Shown in pieces: positions 56,336 through 64,000 of a stretch of DNA of 64,000 nt (position 1 is its first letter; every line of letters begins with the position of its first letter). The position numbers and the translations under genes are program-made. The notes below the pieces were generated by a model that saw only the letters and a program-made list of their open reading frames with translations, was not told where the DNA came from and made no database searches. Source of the stretch: Ottelia alismoides (taxonomy: Eukaryota; Streptophyta; Magnoliopsida; Alismatales; Hydrocharitaceae); assembly GCA_037367405.1 (NCBI GenBank), contig JAZKJV010009787.1, positions 62,001 through 126,000 on the forward strand. The letters are read 5' to 3'.

Positions 56336-57621
56336 AAACAGTAGGTTTAATTAAAGAATAACTAATTAAAAATATAGAATGATTTTATTTTTTTATTATA
56401 AAATAAAAAATGTTTATTATTTTATGTAGTATTTTATTAGGATTTTTATTTGTCTTCGTGGTGTATTTTATTACAAGTTATTTATTGGTGGTGTATTTTG
56501 TATAATTTATTTTTATTTTGTATATTTTATTTTATTATTTTACTCTTTTTTTATAAATTTACAAATTATTTTTGTGAGTATAAATATATTTTTTTTTTAT
56601 GATTTTATTTATACACTTAAATAAATAGGTGAGTATATTCTATAGGTATAGTTATATGTATTTTACCTATGTTTTATATACATAATTTTATTTTAATGTA
56701 TGTTAATGAGTTTTATTTTAATTTTATATTTTTAATAGAATATATATAATATTTACAATATTAGGAAATTATAAATGAATTAAAGAGTAAAAGATTTTAT
56801 TCCCCTTTTATTTATATACATATATACATAGCTATTTTATCTCTGTCTTTTATAGACTTATTGTATTTGAGGTTTTCTTTTTGATTTTCTTCTAATTTCA
56901 ATATGTACATGTATTATGTATATTATTTACAATATTCTAAAAATATAAATTTGTAAAAATTCTAAATAATGAATATAATGGATATTTTAATCGAGTAAAA
57001 TGTACAATAGGGGTAAAAATCTAACTTCCACAGATAAACTCTAAAAAATGTGAAACCACCTTCACTAAATAGCTCTTGAAAAGTTATATACAATTAGAGT
57101 GATTTTGCTATGTTTTGAATTTTTATTTGAATGATATGGGTTTGTGAAATTTGGGTTTTGGCTTTTTATTTCGTCTATAAAATGAATACAGTATATTATT
57201 TTTGTATACACTCAATTTTGTATTTTATTTACATTATTATCTACAGCTTTCATGTACAAAGTTTCTTTATTCGGTGAATAAATAATAAAGAATAAAATAG
57301 GTGTCAAAAATGCATAATTAATGAATAAATAAATGAGGTATTTATTCTATTTTTGGCCCTTATCTCCCCTTTATTCCTTGTCGACCACGCCAGTTCTTAG
57401 CTTGGTCTCGGGTTCGGGTCATAAAATATTTCCAATATTTTATTCCATTTCTTTTTTTCTCTTTATTCAATAACTTTGGCATTAAAAATCTTATTTTATA
57501 TACAAATGATACAATAAATAATGGATGCTATTATGGACAAATTGAGGTTATCTACATGCATTTGCGAGGGTTTTTAAGTCCAAAATGATAGAATAAAGAA
57601 TGATAAATGGAGATTCATTAT

Positions 57622-57633
57622 CCCCCTATACTT
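57622..57633 (-). other. Polypurine tract of D3
   Basis: Minus-strand AAGTATAGGGGG, identical to the tract of element C, directly before the LTR start (A)TAATGAATCT. Confidence 0.9.
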
Positions 57634-58900
57634 GTCTTTGCTAGTCCCTAGAAAATACTTATGCAATAAGTATAAAAAGAATAAAGAATAAGATGAAAAG
57701 GAAAAGCAAAAATAAAGAATAAATGAAATTGAGCTAAATAATTAAACTCATCTGTAAAAAATCAATGTTTGGAGCTCAGGTTAGACCTAATGTGAAAATG
57801 TATGTGGAACCTTGTTGGGAACCAAATTTAAAACACAACAGCTTTCGAGGGTCATAGAACTTGGTTCAAATCACCTCAATAGCCAGGTCAGAACTAGCCT
57901 ACGTCATACGCAAGCCCTTATGACTATGAAGCTGACTTGTATAGTATAAGTTATGGTGGCTCTCCCCAACTGAAATGACAAAGAGACTGACTTCTCCAGA
58001 ATGACAACCCAATGATTCCCTAATCTAGCCCTTTGCCCCCGAGGAGTAGGGTATTCCCTTCTAAGTTCAAGTGGCTTCCAACTATTGAGGAGGAGGTAGA
58101 GAAATGAATGGACGGTAGCCAGTGTAGCTACCTATCCTGGGATGCAAGACCAGTGTAGTAAAGTCATCCAGCTGCTGGCTTACATGGTATAACTTTGAGG
58201 CTCAAGCTTGCTTATTTTATATACAACATATATACATACTCGTCAGGAATTTTATTTTTTTTCAAGCCTGTCCACTTTTTGGAGTTCTTTTTTTTCAAGT
58301 ATACTATTCACAACAACATTTACATAAGGAGTTTTTCCTCTTGAGCCAGAAGACTATACCTCTTTTGAAGCTTTATTGCAACCCACACTCTCCTGTCTTT
58401 GGACTTCAATGAAACTGGACTAGGTTGGGGTGCACTAACCTCCGTAGATGAGGACGAGTATTTCCACCCATGTGCATCTCAGACATGCAAATCCAACCCC
58501 CTTACCAATCCAACTGTATCGAGCCAAGTGAAAGGTTCAAATGTCCAAGTTAGGTCACGCCCAACAAGATTCATGCATGTGTCTTGAAAAGTTCTATTTA
58601 GTCAGTTGAGGTGATTTGAACCCATCCCTGAGTCTTAAAGAATGAAGTCCTATTAGACCTAAAGTACCCTAAAACTAGTTCCCATAAGGTTCCAGTGCAA
58701 TTAGGTGCAGTAAGGTTCAACCAAGCTCCAATCTTCGACTTTATTGGACTAGTTCAATCATCAAGCTCAATAAAAGAATAATATACAAATGCTATTTACA
58801 ATGCAGAAAAATAATGCAATTTCTCAATGAATCAAAAAGAATTTAGAAATTAAAGAATCTACTTTTTTTTTTCAAAATGAATTTTGCAAAAGAATTTAGG
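57634..58900 (-). other. Distal 3' UTR of D3
   Basis: Non-coding. In minus sense it contains 'gattggagcttggttgaacctt', 'ggaaccttatggga', 'gtgcaccccaacctagtccag', 'tagctacactggctacc' and 'cttgaacttagaagggaatacc', all collinear with A's 3' UTR on both sides of the copia insertion. This alignment is what proves that A continues at 43985. The ORF 58399-58587 is not conserved in A. Confidence 0.75.
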
Positions 58901-59520
58901 CATACAAAGTATAAAGTTTTTACAGCTATTTACGTGGGAATGCTTCTCTATTTGACAAAAGTCAAGAATTTTAAAGAATATTCAGTTTTTAACAAAGTTA
59001 TTATAGGTACATATACACAATTGGTAAGGAATTTTATTTAGATTTATATACACATTTTATTCTTGTCTTAGTGATACAATCATTCCTCAACTTTATTTGA
59101 AAATAATTTTCAAAACTATAGTACAAAATAATTTTTGCAAATATTTACAAAGATTTGAAAGCCATTTTGTAAGGATTTCTCAAACAATATATACATTTTT
59201 CAACATATTTTTACAAACATTTTCAAAATCATTTGCAAATAGTTTTTCAAATCATTTATTTCATACAAAGAAAAGAATTTTTGCAAATAAAATATTTTTA
59301 CAAAGGTTGAAAACATTTCACAAAAATTTTTCCAAACGGTTCGCACCATTTTTCAAATCATTTTGCAAAAATATTTTTAACCTGATTTATTAATCAGTAA
59401 ATACAAAAATAATTTGAGGAATGACTATTGTTATTAAATGATTTTTAATGAAATGTATATTTATGTATATAATATATTTAGCCAAATTTATTATTAATTA
59501 CACAAATGTACGAGTTATGT
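58900..59520 (-). other. TGTAAA/TGCAAA-rich tract of D3
   Basis: In plus sense, repeated 'tttttgcaaat', 'tttacaaa' and 'ttcaaatcattt'; in minus sense, the same style as element A 20650-21680. The ORF 59097-59393 (Phe/Lys/Ser/Asn-rich) reflects composition only. Confidence 0.6.
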
Positions 59521-59525
59521 CAAAA

Positions 59526-60086
59526 GTATATACGTAGTATATACAACCCCCCTATACTTAGCATGAGATATGTCCTCATAGATCGAAAAAGAGAAAGCGA
59601 AGACATAACTCGTACTGATAGAAAAGCTTATACTACAATGACTGAAAGAAAGAAAGAATAAAGAGATAAATGAATAAGAATGTGACCAACTCCCCTATAC
59701 TTAGAATCAAATAACCCTAAGTATAGCAGACTGTACTCAATGCAGGGAGGGTCATGGGTGGGATTTAATCAGATCAAAGAATGAATGAATAAGGGGTGCA
59801 CACCCCCTATACTTAGGACGAAGTACGACCTAAGTACAGAAAACTGACACCAAGGGGCGGCACCTTTTATATAGATAAAGAAAAATGAAAAGGAAAAGAA
59901 GAAATTAAGAAAATAGATATATACAGATTTACGAGAAGATCTTGAAGAATGTACGTGTCACTCCCCCTATACTTAGGGTGAAATATCCCTAAGTACAAGC
60001 AACGACAGGAGTGATGAAACTAAACTTGGAAAGAACAACGCGGTGTGTGCCCCCTATACTTAGGGCAAGGTGCGTGCTAAGTATAG
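59526..60086 (-). other. PPT-like hairpin array in D3
   Basis: Five hairpins on the minus strand, each preceding a G-run (C-run in plus sense). They are at 60055-60085 (CTTAG/CTAAG-type core), 59968-59996 (TATACTTAGGG / TCCCTAAGTACA), 59808-59838 (TATACTTAGG / CCTAAGTACA), 59696-59725 (TATACTTAG / CTAAGTATA), and a long one at 59553-59620 (TATACTTAGCATGAGATATG pairing with CATAACTCGTACTGATA). The palindrome GTATATACGTAGTATATAC follows at 59526-59544. Number, order and the long last hairpin agree with A, while loops and spacers differ. Confidence 0.82.
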
Positions 60087-60559
60087 TCACAAAGATATGG
60101 CGATAAATCTAGGGAACACGTAACATGCGGGAGAAAGAAGGAACAAAAGACAAAACACATATTTACAACAAGTACAAACTGATGAGGTATAAGGCGGTCT
60201 TTTGTATGAGTGTACTGTGCTCTTGTCATCGTTGCCCTGTGAGACGATGACGCATTTAGATAGTGAAAAGACACACTGATATGCAATCAAGTGGGTGTCA
60301 GCTACCGGGGACAAACAGATCAGAAAGTACAGCAGGGATCGGTAACGTAAAGTAGATGATCGGCTCATAAGGAGTGAATGAATGAGCGGAGCAGATACCG
60401 TAGGACTTGGAGGAAGAAGGAACAGTACAAACTCCTCTTAGTCAATCATGGTCCTCGAAAAGATGTATATATTTGAAGAACAGGTGATTCTCAGCCCAGC
60501 GGTGTGACACCCGGTGGTCATAGAATCAAAAGGTCAACAGAACACAGCGAAATGTCATG

Positions 60560-61640
60560 AGACAAGGCTCAACCCTGTGAGGGTCCTCAAGGTGAGTAGG
60601 ATCAGAAAAAAATCAGAAGACTCGGCTCTGTTCTCTAATAGAGAGGAGACCTGTAGTAAAGCCTAGCACCTAAAATATGATTTACACTCCCGCAGATAAC
60701 CCTCGGGGAGTAGTACATGCTAGTCAAAGAATAATCAGAATAGAGACTCACCCTTGCGAGGGTCGTCAAGGTGAGCGGGCTCAAAGGAGCTTGATCTATG
60801 AGATGGATCACAGGAACGATCTTGGTAGGCGACAGATCGACTACTGGTAGATGAGACCGACAAATCAAGAAAATGTGGCAGCGTCCCGCAGACAACCCTC
60901 GGGGAGTGTACTGCCAGCTGAGCTAAGAATAATCAAAGAAAGATGGCTCATCCTTGCGAGGAATGCAAGGAGAGCCGACTCAAAGGAGTCAAGTCAGACA
61001 GGTCCCATGATCCAATCAGATCGGGTAAACATCAAAGTAGCAAGGACCGAAAACATATCAGACGACTCGGTTGCATGCTCCGACAATCAAGAGACACAAT
61101 CAGTAAGGGGAACCGAGCGTAAATAAAATGTTGCATTTTCTCACAGATAGTCCTCAGGGAACAATACAAGCTAATCATGGAATAGTCATAGCAGATCTCA
61201 TCCTTGCGAGGGTCGTTAAGGAGAGAGGACTCAAAGGAGTCAATAAAAATGGTTTCGGTAGACGACAAGTCGTCTATCAGTAGAGGAGACCGCAGATATA
61301 ATAAGGTGTCATAGCCTCTGGCAGATAACCCTCAGGGAGCACTATGAACTAGGCATGGAATAATCAGAAAAGTGAAGCTCATCCTTGCAAGGACTGTCAA
61401 GGTGAGAGGACTCAAAGGAGTTCGAGACATGGGCCTCGTGCACCAACAGATAGGGCACACAATCAGCAGGGAGGCTGAGTAGGCAAATCAGACGATACGG
61501 TTTCAGGCTCCAATATGGTGGAGATAGCATGAGTGTAGGAAACTGATCATAAAGAATGTGTCGCATCCTCCCGCAGATAGTCCTCAGGGAGTGATGCGAA
61601 CTTGGTCAATCTAGTCTTGGGATTGCTCGCAACTCATCTT
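60560..61640. repeat. Alternating tandem repeat array in D3
   Basis: Units begin with '(c/t)cc(g)cag(a/c)taaccctc(g/a)gggag' at 60689, 60885, 61139, 61317 and 61570, giving lengths 196, 254, 178 and 253 bp. All share 'catccttgcgagggtcgtcaaggtgag..actcaaaggag'. The short units (60689, 61139) share the tail 'ggtag(g/a)cgacaagtcg..gaggagaccg'. The long units (60885, 61317) share 'cagacgactcggtt(g/t)ca..gctcc'. A partial long-type unit precedes 60689. So the array is a repeating A-B dimer of ~430-450 bp. Minus-strand frames of 78-93 codons fall in the units but are interrupted. Confidence 0.82.
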
Positions 61641-62442
61641 AGGTCCTCAAAAGCACTCAATCAGTGAAACCTTAGGAGGGCATAAGATCATGTGAGGGAG
61701 AAAATAATCAGGTCAACCGTCAAACATCCCTCAGTCAATCCGGCCAGCTGAGATGGCACGAATGATAATCATGAATCCTCAAAGTGCCATAGTTGGATGA
61801 TAGAGTCAGGAAATCAAGGATGAGTCAGTCAAAAAGATGAGAGAAATCATGTGGGTTCCGCACACCTATGCCGGAAAGTCCAAATAAGAATATTCAATCA
61901 ATCCTCAAAATCAAGAAGGTGGAACCTCAAAATGGATAGATCAATCGAAGCGCATGATATCTTCATCAAATCATCACAAAGCGTCACATCCTCAATTCGA
62001 TGTGTGAGATCTAAATCCACAATAAAGAATCAGACCTAATCATCTTGCATCATCAAAAATCCTCAATAAGCTATTATGCACAAAGCAAATGTCAGATCCA
62101 CCCAGTCAATCTCAGCATCCTCAACACATGCCCGGCTTACTCCAATAATCAATGTAAGTCCAAAAATCCTTGATGCAGGCTTTCTCTAAATGCACAACAA
62201 ACCCGGGTAATAGAAAAGATGATACCGGGGACACAAGGAGGATGGGCAATAAGCAAGACGAAAGATCTAACGAAGATGATTGAGCTCAAGCACCAATATC
62301 ACGACTCAATGCCAAATGAAGATATATATGTATAAGAGATGTAGAGAGACTCAAGGATGAAAAATGCATGACTCACATGGACGGGGCCGATAAATCAAAG
62401 AGATAAAAATGCAAATGGGCACCAAGTCACAATCAATACCCA
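61641..62442 (-). other. D3 internal region without recognised gene
   Basis: It lies in the position where gag and pol would start. In minus sense it has many 'ttgaggat' and 'tcctcaa'-type repeats ('atcctcaaaatca', 'aatcctcaaagtgcc', 'atcctcaataagc') but no Gag motif. The plus ORF 61851-62039 is not supported by anything. I read it as non-coding filler of the non-autonomous element. Confidence 0.5.
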
Positions 62443-63498
62443 AAGCAAACCCCTGATTCACCTACTCAACACAGTGAAGACCGATAGGTGGTCTTTTTAT
62501 CTTATCAATTTTAGATTTAGGTGATCATAGAATGTTGGACACACTGGAATTAGGCTTTGGGATTGGGGCACTAATCCTTAGCGTGTACGTAGGAATAAAA
62601 TGCGCAGACAAGGAGGGGGTTGCTCTCCCCAGGACAAAGGATCCATTACATTTTATTTTAGGTCCAATAGAGTTAGTAGTCCTGATTTCATTTTGCTATG
62701 ACTTTTTTGTTATGGTTCAGTACACGTGCCTTGGGGTTTCAATTCCATTTAAATCCTAGGTGAGCAAAAACAGAGGGAGAAGATCGGAAAAGCCATGCAA
62801 GTCGAAAATTGAATGATGCATGCTAAGTAAGAGGACTTACAGTGCTTCCCAGCTCTCTCCACATGGGATGTAGAACGGAATTGAAACCTATGCTATATGA
62901 GATGCAATCCGAGGAAATCGCCTAAATACAAGATGCTATTAGCATGAAGAACATTATTTCAAAATTGAGTAAGTCCGAAGTCACATCTATAGGTACATGC
63001 ATATATATTAGGGATTGGGCTTTAGTCTACATCAAACAATCCTAAGCTAGGGCTCATTCACACAAAAAAATAAAAATAACATAAAAAGCAAGAAAAGTCA
63101 TCTAGGCCCCCAAGGGAACAATCCCTCGGGCAATGGACCTCGGGAAGTCGGTGTGTCTCTGAGAATCATGTATTATTACATGCCAAAAGCTGTCTCTCAC
63201 ATAAATATACATGAAAATAATAAGAATACAAAAATGGTTGACTGCCAAGCAAAAATTCTCCTCTATTTTCCTTTAATGATCTCTCATACCTGCTACATCT
63301 AAAACCTGGCTCCGCCTTGCTTGGGTGCACAGGTTCTCTTAGGAGATCCTCTATCACGTGGCGGTCCCTCGCATCAAAGACACATAGAGAAGAGGTCAGA
63401 ATAGTCAGAATAAATATCAATAATAAATAAATAAATAAATGGACAAGTATGGACAAGAGCAAAGAATCGAATAAATAAATATATCCCCAAACAATGTT
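62443..63498 (-). other. Leader of D3
   Basis: In minus sense: post-PBS sequence, then 'ggtttcaattccgttctacatcccatgtgg' (about 62890-62862), GGGAAGCACTGTAAGTCCTC (62850-62831) with a consensus GTAAGT donor, TACTAAC (62678-62672), 'gagcaaccccctccttgtctg' (about 62630-62607), and the pre-gag motif with CACTGTGTTGAGTAGGTGAA (62475-62456). The order matches C, E1 and E2. Minus ORFs at 63166-63612 straddle PBS and LTR and are not genes. Confidence 0.65.
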
Positions 63499-63518
63499 GC
63501 TCCCAGACAACGACGCCA
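63499..63518 (-). other. Primer-binding site of D3
   Basis: Minus-strand TGGCGTCGTTGTCTGGGAGC, two bases from the LTR end (...GTTATCA). Athila-type site, tRNA-Asp class by family knowledge. Confidence 0.88.
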
Positions 63519-63520
63519 TT

Positions 63521-64000
63521 TGATAACACGAGATAATCGTCAGCCGTGCATTCCACACAAAGCGGGAACACAGTCGCTGCGATGGCCGAAAAAAATCCCC
63601 GTTAATCAACAATTAACCCACAATATGAATAAAGCAATTAAATCTCAAAAGTGTGGAGTTAAAAATTATTATAACTCTACATGCAAATGTATATAGGCAT
63701 AAGCACGAGTAAAGGTCAAACACAAGGAGCAAACGGTTGGGAGCAGAAATAAATGCGCAAAATTATCTAATTCTGTTCTTGTCCATTTATTATTTTTGTA
63801 GGTTTTCAATTTTTATTTATTATTATTATTATTATTTTAATTTTTAATTTTTATATTTGATTTTAAATTTTCTGAATTTATATTTTCTTTTATATATTTT
63901 TTTATATTTTCTTTTTCTTTTATAAATACAATGTAGCCTATTTAAGGATTTATTTATGCAATTCATAGAAATATATTTATAAATTATATTAAATATAAAT
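63521..64000 (-). repeat. 5' LTR of D3, cut by the window end
   Basis: It starts TGATAACACGAGATAATCG and is collinear with 53709-54185 through 'gcgggaacacagtcgctgcgatgg' and 'atgcaaatgtatatagg'. The remaining ~3.4 kb should lie to the right of the window. Confidence 0.9.

Larger units (their letters stand above)
53709..57621 (-). repeat. 3' LTR of D3
   Basis: It begins (plus strand) TGATAACATGAGATAATCG, the same as 63521, and ends 'ggagattcatta' against the PPT. Landmarks: 'caatattaacccacaatatgaataaagc' near 53800, the G-box palindrome at 54923, the GC-rich island 55060-56335, 'cccttatctcccctttattccttgtcgacc' near 57358. ORFs in 55225-56319 all lie in the GC island on both strands and overlap one another, so none is called. 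Confidence 0.9.
53709..64000 (-). mobile_element. Element D3: large non-autonomous Athila-like retrotransposon, minus strand, runs off the window
   Basis: 3' LTR 53709-57621, PPT 57622-57633, internal region to 63520, PBS 63499-63518, 5' LTR from 63521 onward. The first 290 bp of the two LTRs differ at about 1 in 12 positions by eye, mostly transitions, so it is younger than C. The 5.9-kb internal region has a leader, a tandem-repeat array, the PPT-like hairpin array, the TGTAAA-type tract and the distal 3' UTR, but I find no gag capsid core, protease, RT or integrase on either strand. It therefore depends on Athila proteins supplied in trans. The right target copy of CTAGC is outside the window. 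Confidence 0.85.

Noticed and set aside
59526..60086. CRISPR-like or operator array suggested by regularly recurring palindromes
   Set aside because: Spacing is irregular, the motif equals the element's own polypurine tract, and the context is a plant LTR retrotransposon.
63166..63612. 148-codon minus-strand ORF at the right end
   Set aside because: It spans the D3 LTR end, PBS and leader, so it cannot be a conserved protein of the element.

Overview
This window looks like plant nuclear heterochromatin. It is AT-rich DNA built almost entirely of nested, decayed LTR retrotransposons, and no intact host gene is recognisable. Evidence for a flowering-plant nuclear origin: Ty3/gypsy elements with Athila-type gag, protease, RT-RNase H and integrase remnants; Athila-type primer-binding sites (TGGCGYCGTTGYC-like); a long-LTR Ty1/copia element with a PPT reading AGTGGGAGAT; a tRNA-derived SINE ending GGATAAGGCTT; a MITE; and a short insert derived from the plastid 16S rRNA gene. 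The species cannot be named from the sequence.

Layout. 1-772: tail of an Athila-like LTR (family C). 773-4179: solo LTR of family D, reverse orientation, with near-matching 5-bp flanks. 4185-6025: fragment of the copia LTR. 6020-7461: degenerate minisatellite and an unassigned broken ORF. 7462-11775: family D LTR plus a stub of its 3' UTR, minus strand. 11780-22343, resuming at 43985-44210: element A, the only gypsy copy with recognisable gag-pro-RT-RH-IN, all broken. 22344-43984: a minus-strand copia element sitting in A's 3' UTR. A MITE (23495-23872) lies in its left LTR, and a complete but non-autonomous Athila-like element C (31422-42350, TSD ATCAT) lies in its right LTR. 43013-53330: an old tandem duplication of about 5 kb holding the end of the copia LTR, the end of A's 3' UTR and a gag-stub element E (copies E1 and E2). 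A SINE is present only in copy 1. 53709-64000: element D3, minus strand, a large non-autonomous derivative inserted into the last E LTR and running off the window.

How the parts relate. A, C, D and E share the primer-binding site, leader landmarks and gag start context. A, C and D3 also share an unusual 3' UTR module: several short hairpins built from the polypurine-tract sequence (TATACTTAGGA ... TCCTAAGTATAGGGGG), a longer conserved hairpin, a TATATA palindrome and a kilobase-scale TGTAAA-rich tract. Only A keeps pol remnants, so C, D3 and E must have been copied in trans by an Athila-like relative.

Inferred order of events: A; then copia into A; then the tandem duplication, the MITE, C, the SINE and D3. 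By eye the first 120 bp of C's two LTRs differ at about 1 in 8 positions and the first 290 bp of D3's at about 1 in 12, so C appears older than D3. The most interesting material is the array of PPT-like hairpins, the plastid rRNA insert inside C, and the alternating tandem repeat inside D3.
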